This document shows, piece by piece, positions 1-8,468 of a stretch of DNA of 64,000 nucleotides (its first letter is position 1; every line of letters starts with the position of its first letter). Origin of the DNA: JAJRRS01 sp965230275 (GTDB taxonomy: Bacteria > Planctomycetota > Phycisphaerae > Phycisphaerales > Phycisphaeraceae); contig CBDDKO010000002.1 in assembly GCA_965230275.1 (NCBI GenBank), positions 3,720,001-3,784,000 of the forward strand, written 5' to 3'. Made by a program: the position numbers and the translations under genes. The notes under the pieces are model-generated. The model saw nothing but the letters and a program-made list of their open reading frames with translations, was not told the origin of the DNA and made no database searches.

Positions 1-143
1 TTCTATGGGTTGTGGGAGGTGTGACGGTTGGGGCGATTCTACGGGTTGTGACATATATGAGGAAAAATCAATCTGGGTGATTAAGTCGCCCCCCGGTCGG
101 GTCGATCCGGTGTCTGTGAGAGTGCATTAGTAAGGACACCGAC

Positions 144-1082
144 ATGCCCACCGATCGTCCCCGCATCACCGTGATCACCCCGAGCCTGAACCAGGCCGAG
201 TACCTCGAGCGCACGATCTGCAGTGTGCTGGACCAGGGGTATGAGAACCTTGAGTACATTGTCATGGACGGCGGATCGGTGGACGGCAGCGTGGACATCA
301 TCGAGCAATACGCCGACGATATCACCTACTGGCAGAGCGAATCGGATAATGGCCCCGCCGATGCGATCAACCAGGCGCTGGACCACGCGACCGGTGAGAT
401 CATCGCGATACTCAACGCCGACGACCTGTACCTTCCGATGACGCTGCACCGCGTCGCTGAGCACATGCAGAAAGACGAGTCGGCCACGTGGGTCGTGGGC
501 AACTGTCTGCGTATCGGAGAGATGGACGAGCAGCTCGGCCAGATCAACGCGAAGCGGCCGACGGACCTTGCCGGCTTTATCATGCACGACACCAGCCACC
601 TGCCCATCGCCGCGACTTTCTTCCGCCGCAGCGTGTTCGAGGCTTTCGGCCGGTTCGACGGTGAGCTCCAGTTCGCCTGGGCCTACGAAATGGACTGCCG
701 CCTGATCGCGCAAGGCCTGACGCCGACCATCATCTCCGGGGTCCTCTCCGCACACCGCGAGCACGCCCACAGCAAGAGCGCCCAGAACATCCTGCGCTGC
801 GGCCCGGAGTTCAGCGACTCCGCTTCGCGCTACGCCGACCGCCTGCCGTTTGAGCGCCGCGCCGTCTTGTGTGCCGATATCGACGAACGCCAGCAGATCT
901 TCGAGCTGGCGAAGATGGAAATGGCGATCAGCTCGTCACGCCGCCACCTCTGGAACCAGCTGCTGCGTCGCCCGTGGTGGCTGGCCAACGCCCGTTACCG
1001 GCAGACCCTTCTGCGAGGGGTCACCCACCCGGACAACGCCGCGCTAGAGCCCGCCGGGGCCCCGCTGCGCCGTGCCGCCTGA
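144..1082 (+). CDS. family 2 glycosyltransferase
   Basis: Probable GT-A fold glycosyltransferase that moves a sugar from a nucleotide-sugar donor to a glycan or lipid acceptor in the cytoplasm. The 312-residue protein opens with the family 2 signature ITVITPSLNQAEYL (residues 8-21). Asp42 follows in MDGGSVDGS, and the metal-binding stretch NADD is at 91-94. There is no membrane segment, so it is a soluble enzyme. The ATG follows a TAAGGA-like ribosome site, and a strong terminator lies 45 bases after the stop, so the gene is probably the last or only gene of its transcript. Donor and acceptor cannot be told from the sequence. Confidence 0.88.
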   Translation: MPTDRPRITVITPSLNQAEYLERTICSVLDQGYENLEYIVMDGGSVDGSVDIIEQYADDITYWQSESDNGPADAINQALDHATGEIIAILNADDLYLPMTLHRVAEHMQKDESATWVVGNCLRIGEMDEQLGQINAKRPTDLAGFIMHDTSHLPIAATFFRRSVFEAFGRFDGELQFAWAYEMDCRLIAQGLTPTIISGVLSAHREHAHSKSAQNILRCGPEFSDSASRYADRLPFERRAVLCADIDERQQIFELAKMEMAISSSRRHLWNQLLRRPWWLANARYRQTLLRGVTHPDNAALEPAGAPLRRAA

Positions 1083-1126
1083 CATTGCTCTCAAACCCGG
1101 GAGGGGTGACAACTCCCCCAATCAAG

Positions 1127-1156
1127 AAAGAGCCCTACGGATGGGGCTCTTTTTTA
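1127..1156 (+). terminator. rho-independent terminator
   Basis: A 9-bp stem AAAGAGCCC/GGGCTCTTT with an 8-base loop runs into a T tract. It ends the glycosyltransferase transcript. Confidence 0.85.
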
Positions 1157-1236
1157 TTTTGTGTGATGAGCGTTGATGGGGGGAGCGATGGGGCACCGCA
1201 ACTGGACGCCTGCGCCACAACACCTACAGTATCCGC

Positions 1237-1845
1237 ATGAATCGCAGACTTATGCCGTTGATAATCTTTATTGCCGTGGCGATCCTCGCCGCGCCCTACC
1301 TGATACGCCTCGGCCCGGGGAAAGAAGTCCCGCCCGTCGTACTCGCCACGCTTCAATTCGAGCAGGGCCGGGCCATCCGGTTTACCGTCGAACGCAACTC
1401 TCAGCAGACGCTGTCGCTGCATTATGACGCGCTGATCGATCAGCAGCCGCAGGTCGAGCACGCCTTCTTCGGAACGCTCCCGCTCAGCGCCCCGCCGCCC
1501 GCTTTCGTGATCTACGCCGCGGAGCAGGGCGACATCCTGGCTATCGCTCAGGCCACCGCCCCCGATCAGGTCATCCTCATCCACGACTTCACCACCGGTG
1601 ACAGCTTCCCGCACCGCCGGGTCAGCTACAAAGACACCGACCCCCAGCACATCTATCCCTACTTCGAAGAGCAGGACGCCATCCTCGAACGCGGCGACGC
1701 ACTGTTTGCTCGGCTTCAAGCGGCCATGCCACCAGACTCACAGCTAACACTATTACGCACCATGGGCACGCGCCCACTGACCATGCCCGACCCCGCCGTC
1801 ACCGGCAAGGTTCAGACCGAACAGGCCGCGACCGAAACGCCCTGA
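1237..1845 (+). CDS. membrane-anchored hypothetical protein
   Basis: A 202-residue protein I do not recognise. Residues 4-24 are a hydrophobic helix after MNRR, so it is probably anchored in the inner membrane with the rest in the periplasm. The remainder has no cysteine pairs, repeats or catalytic motif that I can see. Codon use matches the flanking genes, and the reading frame begins at the first ATG after the upstream terminator, so it is likely real and separately transcribed. No terminator is visible in the 128 bases before the convergent sulfatase gene. Confidence 0.6.
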   Translation: MNRRLMPLIIFIAVAILAAPYLIRLGPGKEVPPVVLATLQFEQGRAIRFTVERNSQQTLSLHYDALIDQQPQVEHAFFGTLPLSAPPPAFVIYAAEQGDILAIAQATAPDQVILIHDFTTGDSFPHRRVSYKDTDPQHIYPYFEEQDAILERGDALFARLQAAMPPDSQLTLLRTMGTRPLTMPDPAVTGKVQTEQAATETP

Positions 1846-1973
1846 ACGGTTGTTGATGCTTAGATCGAGTAAGAACAAGCCCCGTTGAACCGTGCCATGA
1901 ACTAACCCGACGGGCATTCATCCCGCCACGCAAGATGCCCAGGTCTCTCACCAGTTAACCCGGTTGCGTTCCA

Positions 1974-3425
1974 TCACGGGTCCGGCTGCTCGAGGACGTA
2001 GTCCTTCTCGTACTGCTTGTACTTACCCCGTAGCCAGCGGTTGGAGTTGAAGAACGTGGGGGTGCCCTCGAGGTTCCCTTCCCACGTCCCGAGTTTACGC
2101 TTCAGCTCGGCGGCCTTTTCGGGCAATTCAAGCAGCAGGTTGTTCATCTCCTGCGGGTCGTCTGCGATGTTGTAGAGGAACGGCAGGTCGTGGCGGGTGG
2201 TGATGAGTTTCCAGTCGCCGTCGCGGATGGCGGCGCCGCGGAAGACGGCCCGGAAGTAGAGCGTCTCGTGTGGCCGTTCGTCGGCCGGCCGTGCGCCCTG
2301 GATGTATGGGAACAGATTGACGCCGTCGAACGAGAGCTGCTTCTCCTTCTTGGCAGGGTGAGCCTCGTTGGCGTCGTAGCTCACTAGGTCATCGGTGGAT
2401 TCGACGGCGGCGAGGACCGTCGGCAGCAGGTCCAGCAGCGTGACCGGGTGCTCGAATCGCGAGCCCGGCGTGATCTTGCCCTGCCAGTAGAACATCATCG
2501 GCACACGCATCCCGCCTTCCAGGAAGCACGACTTCTCCCCACGGAACGGGGCGTTCAGTGATCCGTTACTGCCGGTGGGGCCGCCGTTATCGTTGGTGAA
2601 GATGATCAGCGTGTTGTCCAGCTGCCCCGTCTCTTCGAGGGTCTTGAAGATCTTGCCGATGTTCTGATCGAGGCAATCCTGCATCGCCAGGTAGGTCCGG
2701 CGCTTATTGTTCTTGATGTGTTTGTACTTGGCGAGGTCCTCCTCCTTGGCATGCATCGGCGTGTGCGGCGTGTTGTACCCGAGGTAGATGAACCAGGGCA
2801 TGCCCTTGTGGTCCGCCGACATCCAGTCGATCGCCGACTTGGTCCACCAGTCGGTGAGGTAGGGGACTTCGATCTCCGTGACCGGCCCGCCGTTGAGCTT
2901 CAGGCCGTTGCGGTCGGCCTTGGGCCAGTAGGTGTGGTTGCCGCCCATCCAGAACGCGTAATCGAACCCGCGCGCTTCCGGGCGCATCCGATCCGTTTCA
3001 CCGACGTGCCACTTGCCGATCATCGCCGTGGCGTAGCCGTTCTCCTTGATGTACTGGCTCATCACCTTCACGCCGGGATTAATGCCGATGTACTCTTCGT
3101 TGTAGATCTCGCCGAACTCGTTCCAGTTGTGCTCGGCTCCGAAACGGTGCTGGTAGCGCCCGGCTATCAGGCCGCTGCGCGACGGCCCACAGACTACGCC
3201 GTTGACATACGCCTGCTCGAAGTAGACGCCTTCATGAGCGATCCGGTCGATGTTGGGCGTCTTCACCTGCTTGGAGCCGGTGAAACTGAGGTCGGCGTAG
3301 CCCATGTCATCGGTGATGATGATCAGTACGTTGGGCTTGTCAGCCGCCTCAGCGGTCATGGTGAACGGGGAGAGAGTCATCAGCGTCGCCAGCGCGAGGC
3401 TGAGAAGAAAGCTAGAACGTGACAT
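1974..3425 (-). CDS. secreted sulfatase (alkaline phosphatase superfamily)
   Basis: Type I sulfatase hydrolysing sulfate esters, probably on an algal or other polysaccharide or its oligomers. The 483-residue protein has a signal peptide (about residues 1-27, ending AEA), the metal pair Asp39-Asp40 in IIITDDMGYADLS, and the maturation signature CGPSRSGLIAGRY, whose Cys79 becomes formylglycine. The open frame extends to 3617, but that would run into the tRNA gene. I chose the ATG at 3425 because AGAGGA lies 8 bases upstream and the signal peptide starts there. The substrate is unknown; planctomycetes carry many such paralogues. No maturase gene is next to it. Confidence 0.93.
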   Translation of the reverse strand: MSRSSFLLSLALATLMTLSPFTMTAEAADKPNVLIIITDDMGYADLSFTGSKQVKTPNIDRIAHEGVYFEQAYVNGVVCGPSRSGLIAGRYQHRFGAEHNWNEFGEIYNEEYIGINPGVKVMSQYIKENGYATAMIGKWHVGETDRMRPEARGFDYAFWMGGNHTYWPKADRNGLKLNGGPVTEIEVPYLTDWWTKSAIDWMSADHKGMPWFIYLGYNTPHTPMHAKEEDLAKYKHIKNNKRRTYLAMQDCLDQNIGKIFKTLEETGQLDNTLIIFTNDNGGPTGSNGSLNAPFRGEKSCFLEGGMRVPMMFYWQGKITPGSRFEHPVTLLDLLPTVLAAVESTDDLVSYDANEAHPAKKEKQLSFDGVNLFPYIQGARPADERPHETLYFRAVFRGAAIRDGDWKLITTRHDLPFLYNIADDPQEMNNLLLELPEKAAELKRKLGTWEGNLEGTPTFFNSNRWLRGKYKQYEKDYVLEQPDP

Positions 3426-3587
3426 GCCAGAAGTCCTCTGCTTCGAGTTGAGTATGTGAACGAATCGTTGAGCGTACACAGCGCCAGATGTCCCGACCGA
3501 TTGGCCCGGACTAAGTGAACACCTCGAGCGGCAGGCAGACATCCTGCCCGCTTCGCGTTCACGCCGTGCTGTATTCAGGTTTGTGAA

Positions 3588-3659
3588 AGCGGGTGAAGGG
3601 ACTCGAACCCTCAACATTCAGCTTGGGAAGCTGACACTCTACCATTGAGTTACACCCGC
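3588..3659 (-). tRNA. tRNA-Gly (anticodon CCC)
   Basis: The minus strand folds as a standard cloverleaf of 72 nt without encoded CCA. It has acceptor stem GCGGGTG/CACCCGC with discriminator T, D stem ACTC/GAGT, anticodon stem TCAGC/GCTGA around loop TTCCCAA (anticodon CCC), and a T arm with loop TTCGAGT. It is the insertion site of the island: its 5' half (3623-3659) is repeated exactly at 18454-18490. The 3' half (3588-3622) is therefore original chromosome, and the 5' half and promoter were brought by the element. Confidence 0.95.
3623..3659. repeat. island attachment repeat, left copy (attL)
   Basis: 37 bases identical to 18454-18490. Here they complete a working tRNA-Gly. The crossover must have fallen within this identity, which runs from the anticodon loop to the 5' end of the tRNA. 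Confidence 0.85.
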
Positions 3660-3681
3660 TTGGGTGTTGATTAAGGCTTGT

Positions 3682-3710
3682 ATTCTAAGGGCTTGCGAAG
3701 GGGTGTTCAA
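3682..3710 (-). promoter_or_regulatory. promoter of tRNA-Gly supplied by the island
   Basis: On the minus strand, TTGAAC (3710-3705) and TAGAAT (3687-3682) are separated by 17 bases and lie 23 bases upstream of the tRNA 5' end. This sequence is on the island side of the junction, so the inserted element now drives the tRNA. Confidence 0.6.
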
Positions 3711-3735
3711 CCGCTTGGGCGCGGCTGACGAGGCC

Positions 3736-3757
3736 TTTACAACCAGTTTTACAACCA
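3736..3757. repeat. direct repeats TTTACAACCA, putative integrase arm sites (left)
   Basis: Two 10-base copies spaced by 2 bases. The same sequence appears as a tandem pair at 18291-18310 and inverted at 18369-18377, near the other end of the island. Paired repeats inside both ends of a tRNA-inserted element are typical of tyrosine-recombinase arm-type sites. Binding is inferred. Confidence 0.5.
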
Positions 3758-4200
3758 TGGCTGCAGTATGGGCTTGAATCTGTTGCCAGAGGTCGTGAGT
3801 GCTCAAAGGTGACCGGTAGATGACCAAGGGATGCTAGGCCTTATCGAGCAATCACCTCTAGTAAGTGAGCAGGACTTGCTGGTCCATACTGTGCATATAG
3901 AGATCAGACTCTATTCCTTCACAGGGGTAACCACGTTGGCATTCATTCTCTGAGAAGTATTTGGCGGCACACTCAATGACGCAAACAAGAGTGATTGAGG
4001 GATATAGCATAGCCTTGGCTTGGTTTTATGGGATGCTTGCGTCGTCCGCCCCGGGCACACCACGGTGTGTGGCAGCCACTTATACCAATGGGTGCATCTG
4101 CTAAACAATTGCTGGGATTCAATTTATATTGCACTGAACGGGCGATGGATGCCGATTACAATTCTACTTGTGAAGGTGATTTTCCACACAGAGGTTATTC

Positions 4201-4531
4201 ATGGCTTCGATTCGAGCAATTGATTTGTTTTGCGGTGCCGGAGGCAGCAGCCGGGGCGCACAGATGGCTGGCGTTGAGGTAGTAGCTGGATTCGACCTAT
4301 GGGGCTTGGCTGGTGAGGTGTGCAGCGATAATTTTTCGGATGCTTGGTTCTATCAGGCCAAGCTAGAGGAAATCGACGCTCGTCGTGAATCGAAGAAGTT
4401 GGGTCGAATCGACTTAATACCTGCTTCGCCGGAGTGTACCAATCATAGTCCAGCCAAGGGCAGCGGTCCGCGTTGCGAAAAGAGCAAGGAGACAGCGTTC
4501 CAAGTTATTCGATTCGCACGCGCTTTCAATA
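4201..4531 (+). pseudogene. C5-cytosine DNA methyltransferase, 5' fragment cut by an IS
   Basis: The first about 110 residues match the N-terminus of Dcm-type methyltransferases: motif I (IDLFCGAGGSS, residues 6-16) binds S-adenosylmethionine. ASPECTNHSPAKG sits where the catalytic PCQ-type motif IV is expected. The start ATG has GAGGT 5 bases upstream. The frame then runs into the inverted repeat of the insertion sequence at 4532 and stops at 4584. I find no 3' remainder beyond the IS at 5382, so the catalytic and target-recognition parts are gone and the gene is dead. Base composition is lower in GC than the flanking chromosome, consistent with its place on the island. Confidence 0.8.
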
Positions 4532-5382
4532 CTCAGAACCTGTGTGAGAAGCCGATCATCCCGGCTGTAGCCGATGGATCATGAGGTTGGTCATCGCCAG
4601 TTTGATCATCGTCTCTCTGCTTTCGACCAGGTCTTCGTAGTCTTTGCTCAACCTACGATACCTGCCCAGCCAGGCGAAGGTGCGTTCGACGATCCAACGC
4701 TTGGGCAGCACCACGAACCGGCCCGCATCCGATCGCTTGACGATCTCGATGACCCGACGATAGATCAGCTTCGCTTCTTCAACGAACGAGCCGGCGTAAC
4801 CCCCGTCGGCCCAGATCACCGACAAACGCGTGAAGCGATTGACCAACTTCAACAGCACCTCGTCCCCGCCGTCGCGGTCCTGGATGCCTGCGCTATGCAC
4901 CGCCACGTCCATCAGCAGCCCGGGTGTATCGACGATCAGGTGACGCTTCCTGCCAAGGGTCTTTTTGCCCGCGTCGTAGCCACGCTCCCCCCTTTGTGGT
5001 GCGTCTTGACCGACTGGCTGTCGAGGATCGCGGCGCTGGGTGTGGGCTTGCGGCCGGCCCGACGCCGGACCTTTTCACGCAGCTTGTCGTGGATCGTTTC
5101 CCACGTGCCGTCGAGCCGGAACCGGCGGTAGTAGTAATGCACCGTGCCCCAGGGCGGCAGGTCGTGCGGCAGTTGTCGCCACGAGCAACCGGTGCGCAGC
5201 AGGTACTGGATGCCGTTAAACACCTCGCGCATGTCCACGCTGCGGTGCCGACCGCCCGGCTCCGCCGGCGGGATCATCCGCTGGATCAAGGCCCACTGTT
5301 CGTCCGTCAGGTCCGATGGGTAAGACGTCCGTGTCATAACCCACTCATCGGCTCAATCGAAGCTTCTCACACAGGTTCTGAG
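4532..5382 (-). mobile_element. IS5-family-like insertion sequence
   Basis: About 850 bp bounded by a 21-bp inverted repeat (4532-4552 and 5362-5382; both read CTCAGAACCTGTGTGAGAAGC inward). It carries one transposase in two overlapping frames on the minus strand. The outermost bases are themselves near-palindromic (CTCAG/CTGAG), so the exact tips and the target duplication cannot be fixed by eye. It interrupts the C5 methyltransferase gene. Confidence 0.88.
4556..5337 (-). CDS. IS5-family transposase, two frames joined by a frameshift
   Basis: DDE transposase of the IS element. Frame A (5337-4936) gives 133 residues with the usual start LTDEQWALIQ, WRQLPHDLPPWGTVHYYY and the first catalytic Asp in AILDSQSVK. 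Frame B (to 4556) carries VIWADGGYAG with the second Asp and ERTFAWLGRYRRLSKDYE with the final Glu. The two join if one G is read twice in the run of six G after AAA (plus-strand 4987-4995), which restores GYDAGKKTLGRKRH. This fits programmed -1 slippage known for several IS5 subgroups. A simple mutation is the alternative. Confidence 0.85.
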
Positions 5383-5674
5383 GGACTTCGCAGCGCGGGC
5401 GTGGTCAGGGGTCTGAAGTTTAGACCAGGGAGGTCGAGATGAGCCAGATTCGAGCTCCGTGGAGCCAATTCATCGCGTACCGGGTGCGCCGCCGCCGCAA
5501 CCCAAACTCTTGAGGTGATCCGGTGGCCGGCCTCGGCACCGGTCTCGTCCGTGGGCCCGTGATGAACGTTTTGGGCCCGTTTCGGCGCGATCGTGTGCGC
5601 GGGTCGGGTTTCGCGACATAATCGAGTTTGGATTCGACGCGCCTAGAGAGCATTCACCCTGCAGAGAACACGTC

Positions 5675-5911
5675 ATGACGACGCCACCAGAAGAGATCAC
5701 GGTCGAGTGCCCGGAGTGCGGAGAGGTATATCGGGACTGGTACCGCGCCTCGCTGAACCTGGACCTCGACGACTTCGACGAGGCGTACATTGGGGAGGCC
5801 AGCACCGCGACCTGCCCGGCCTGCGGGCACCAGGTCCGTGTCTCGAACCTGATCGTCGAGGAGGGCGGCCGCTGGGTTCTGGGTGATGATGCGGGCGACG
5901 ATTATCGTTAG
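5675..5911 (+). CDS. small zinc-ribbon protein
   Basis: A 78-residue acidic protein with two CxxC knuckles (CPECGEVY near residue 12 and CPACGHQV near residue 49) that would bind one zinc ion. Between them is an Asp-rich stretch (LDLDDFDEAY). I do not recognise a family. Its ATG follows a CTGCAGAGAACACGTC leader with weak ribosome-site character. It lies between the IS and the first NAD operon in the same orientation, but a promoter and operator separate it from pncB, so it is not part of that operon. Confidence 0.6.
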   Translation: MTTPPEEITVECPECGEVYRDWYRASLNLDLDDFDEAYIGEASTATCPACGHQVRVSNLIVEEGGRWVLGDDAGDDYR

Positions 5912-5998
5912 GGATTTAGGTTACGGCGACACCTCAAGGATATATAGAGTAGATATGCCCAGGCCGTTTTGTGGGGGCGGATTAATGAGCATAGGCAC

Positions 5999-6032
5999 TT
6001 GACAACCATCATAGTGTAATATATACACTATG
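5999..6032 (+). promoter_or_regulatory. pncB-prs-nadE promoter with NrtR-type operator
   Basis: TTGACA (5999-6004) and TATACA (6022-6027) are spaced by 17 bases. Over the -10 box lies a perfect palindrome of two 9-base arms around ATATA (6010-6032; arms CATAGTGTA and TACACTATG). The same arms with the same 5-base spacer recur at the nrtR promoter, so the likely ligand is NrtR encoded at 10557. Binding there would block RNA polymerase. Confidence 0.8.
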
Positions 6033-6045
6033 TAAGGAGTTAATC

Positions 6046-7536
6046 ATGGGCCAGCTCAACGCCATCTACCGTACCCCGTTGGGGCTTCTGACCGATCTCT
6101 ACCAGCTCACCATGGCCTACGGCTATTGGAAGTTGGGGCGGGCAGACCAGGAAGCGGTCTTTCACCTGTTTTTCCGCAAATCCCCATTCGGCGGTGGCTA
6201 TGCGATCGCTGCGGGATTGTCTCACGTCGTGGATCTGCTCAACAGCTTCCGCTTCGACGCAAGTGATATCGAATACCTGGCAACACTCACCGGCAACGAC
6301 GGCCAGCCGCTGTTTGATCCTGCCTTCCTTGAATATCTGGGGCAGGTCGAATTCAGTTGTGATGTGGATGCAGTGCCAGAGGGTACGGTGGTTTTTCCTA
6401 ATGAACCGCTGCTGCGTATCCGCGGGCCGATCCTTCAAGCGCAACTGCTGGAGACCGCCCTGCTGAATCTGGTGAACTTCCAGACACTCATCGCAACCAA
6501 GGCGGCACGTGTATGCACCGCGGCTCATGGCGATGCTGTGCTGGAGTTCGGCTTAAGGCGTGCTCAGGGTGTAGATGGGTCACTCTCCGCAAGCCGGTCA
6601 GCGTACATCGGCGGTTGTGCGGCAACCTCTAATGTCCTGGCTGGCAAGCTCTACGGGATCCCGGTCAAAGGCACGCACGCACACAGCTGGGTGATGTCCT
6701 TCGATGACGAATTGGAATCGTTTGAAGCCTACGCGGCTGCGATGCCTAACAACTGTGTATTCCTGGTGGATACCTACGACACACTTGCCGGCGTGCAGAA
6801 CGCGATTGAGGTCGGTCTCAAGCTGCGTGAACGGGGTCACGAGATGGTTGGGGTTCGGCTTGATTCTGGCGACCTGGCTTACCTGAGTATCGAAGCCAGA
6901 CGGTTATTAGATGAGGCCGGATTCGAGAATGCGGCAGTCGTCGCATCCAACGACCTGGATGAACACATCATCCAGGACCTCAAGCAACAGGGGGCGACCA
7001 TCGCCGTCTGGGGTGTGGGTACGAAGTTGGCAACGGCCTACGATCAGCCGGCTCTAGGTGGCGTATACAAACTGGGAGCCATCCGCAATGAAGATGGCAC
7101 CTGGGCCCACCGGGTCAAGCTCTCTGAGCAAGCAATCAAGACCAGCATCCCGGGCATGCTACAGGTACGCCGGTTCGAGGACGGTCGCGGTCATGTTGCA
7201 GACATGATCTACGACGAGTTGACCGGCGTCGATGACGCACGGCTGATCGCGGACCCAAAGGACCCGACCCGTCGGAAGAAGATCAGTTCCAAAGCATCTA
7301 CACGCGATCTTCTGATCCCCATCGCAAGGAAAGGGCGGGTTGTGTTTGAAGACGAGACGCTAGACGTCATCCGAGATCGGGTGCGAGAAGAGCTTGGCAA
7401 GGTACACCCCGGTACGCAGCGGTTCCTGAATCCCCACGAGTATCCGGTGGGTTTGGAGCCGGCGTTACACGAACTTCGGAACAACATGATCGATAACGCA
7501 CGCGAGAAGGTGCTCGCCGTAACGGAGATCGACTGA
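6046..7536 (+). CDS. pncB: nicotinate phosphoribosyltransferase
   Basis: Joins nicotinate to PRPP to give nicotinate mononucleotide, the entry step of NAD+ salvage. The 496-residue protein has the family start TDLYQLTMAYGYWK (16-29), GTHAHSWVMSF in the phosphoribosyl-binding half, and GVRLDSGDLAYLS. It resembles the longer actinobacterial and phage-type enzymes rather than enteric PncB. The ATG has AAGGAG 8 bases upstream. It is the first gene of an operon in which the next start overlaps its stop by one base. PRPP would come from the following gene. Nicotinamidase in the second operon would supply nicotinate. Confidence 0.93.
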   Translation: MGQLNAIYRTPLGLLTDLYQLTMAYGYWKLGRADQEAVFHLFFRKSPFGGGYAIAAGLSHVVDLLNSFRFDASDIEYLATLTGNDGQPLFDPAFLEYLGQVEFSCDVDAVPEGTVVFPNEPLLRIRGPILQAQLLETALLNLVNFQTLIATKAARVCTAAHGDAVLEFGLRRAQGVDGSLSASRSAYIGGCAATSNVLAGKLYGIPVKGTHAHSWVMSFDDELESFEAYAAAMPNNCVFLVDTYDTLAGVQNAIEVGLKLRERGHEMVGVRLDSGDLAYLSIEARRLLDEAGFENAAVVASNDLDEHIIQDLKQQGATIAVWGVGTKLATAYDQPALGGVYKLGAIRNEDGTWAHRVKLSEQAIKTSIPGMLQVRRFEDGRGHVADMIYDELTGVDDARLIADPKDPTRRKKISSKASTRDLLIPIARKGRVVFEDETLDVIRDRVREELGKVHPGTQRFLNPHEYPVGLEPALHELRNNMIDNAREKVLAVTEID

Positions 7537-8468
7537 TGATGCTGTTCAGCACCGAACGATACACCTATATGCTCAACGGGCTTGCAGATTCAACAGGATT
7601 TGCTGTCGGTGAGTTGGAACGCAAGACCTTCACGGATGGCGAGCGGTACCACCGGATCGTATCGGATGTCGATGATGTGGATGCTGTTCTTGTTGGCGGG
7701 ACATGCAACGACAGCGATACGTTGGAGCTGTACGACCTGGCCTGCGGTCTGGTGCAGGAGGGTATACGATCCCTCACCCTCGTCTTGCCCTACCTTGGTT
7801 ACGCAACGATGGACCGGGCGGTTAAACCAGGCGAAGTAGTCAAAGCCAAGACACGGGCCAGATTGGTATCCTCAATCCCACACGGCGTTCAGGCCAACCG
7901 GATCGTGCTGCTGGACCTGCACGCCGAGGGTATCCAGTACTACTTTGAGGGCACATCGCACACGGTGCATGTATATGCCAAGCCGCTGGTGACCGAAGCG
8001 ATCCAAACACTGGGTGGGGAACGATATGTTCTTGCATGCGCCGACGCCGGCAGGGCTAAATGGGTTGAATCGCTGGCCAACGAGATCGGCGTACCGGCTA
8101 GTTTCGTGTTCAAACGTCGTAAAGAAGATGGACGCCCTGAGGTCACCGCGATGAATGCCGATGTCCATGGGCAATCGGTGGTGATCTATGACGACATGGT
8201 CCGTTCCGGCGAGTCGCTTGTGAATGCGGCCAAGGCGTATCGGGAGGCCGGTGCACTACGAGTTTCAGCCGTGACGACACACGGGCTGTTCCCAGGTGAT
8301 GCTGTTCAAGACATCCAAGGTTCTGGATTGATCGATCCGATTATCTGCACCGATAGTCATCCCAACGCCAGGGTGGCAGCGGATAACTCGGGTGGCTTCC
8401 TGACCGTTCGCACAGTCACGCCCGTGCTGGCAAATGCATTGACTCGAAACAAGGAGTCCCGGCCGTGA
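7536..8468 (+). CDS. prs: ribose-phosphate pyrophosphokinase-like (PRPP synthetase)
   Basis: Predicted to make PRPP from ribose 5-phosphate and ATP for PncB. The 310-residue protein keeps the fold: GYATMDRAVKPGE (in place of GYARQDRK...RE), VLLDLHAEGIQYYF, ADAGRAKW, and the ribose-phosphate loop VIYDDMVRSGES. The loop differs from the housekeeping DDMIDTAGT type, so kinetics or donor may differ. A second ATG follows directly (7539). Its stop overlaps the GTG of nadE by four bases. ADP-ribose broken down by the Nudix enzyme of this island yields ribose 5-phosphate, its substrate, so the cluster could recycle ribose. Confidence 0.85.
   Translation: MMLFSTERYTYMLNGLADSTGFAVGELERKTFTDGERYHRIVSDVDDVDAVLVGGTCNDSDTLELYDLACGLVQEGIRSLTLVLPYLGYATMDRAVKPGEVVKAKTRARLVSSIPHGVQANRIVLLDLHAEGIQYYFEGTSHTVHVYAKPLVTEAIQTLGGERYVLACADAGRAKWVESLANEIGVPASFVFKRRKEDGRPEVTAMNADVHGQSVVIYDDMVRSGESLVNAAKAYREAGALRVSAVTTHGLFPGDAVQDIQGSGLIDPIICTDSHPNARVAADNSGGFLTVRTVTPVLANALTRNKESRP

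Larger units (their letters stand above)
3661..4200. other. island left arm without a convincing gene
   Basis: 540 bases with lower GC than the chromosome outside. Two copies of TTTACAACCA in direct orientation lie at 3736-3745 and 3748-3757, with 2 bases between them, 77-98 bases from the repeat edge. Short open frames here resemble nothing known to me, and no integrase remnant is readable. Confidence 0.6.

Noticed and set aside
81..770. 229-residue frame opposite the glycosyltransferase
   Set aside because: Mirror of a clear family 2 glycosyltransferase in GC-rich DNA; no recognisable motif.
2718..3422. 234-residue frame opposite the first sulfatase
   Set aside because: Shadow of the sulfatase reading frame, rich in Val/Arg/Asp as such shadows are.
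3639..3827. Short minus-strand frame next to the tRNA as an integrase remnant
   Set aside because: It has none of the tyrosine-recombinase box II motifs and overlaps the tRNA 5' end.
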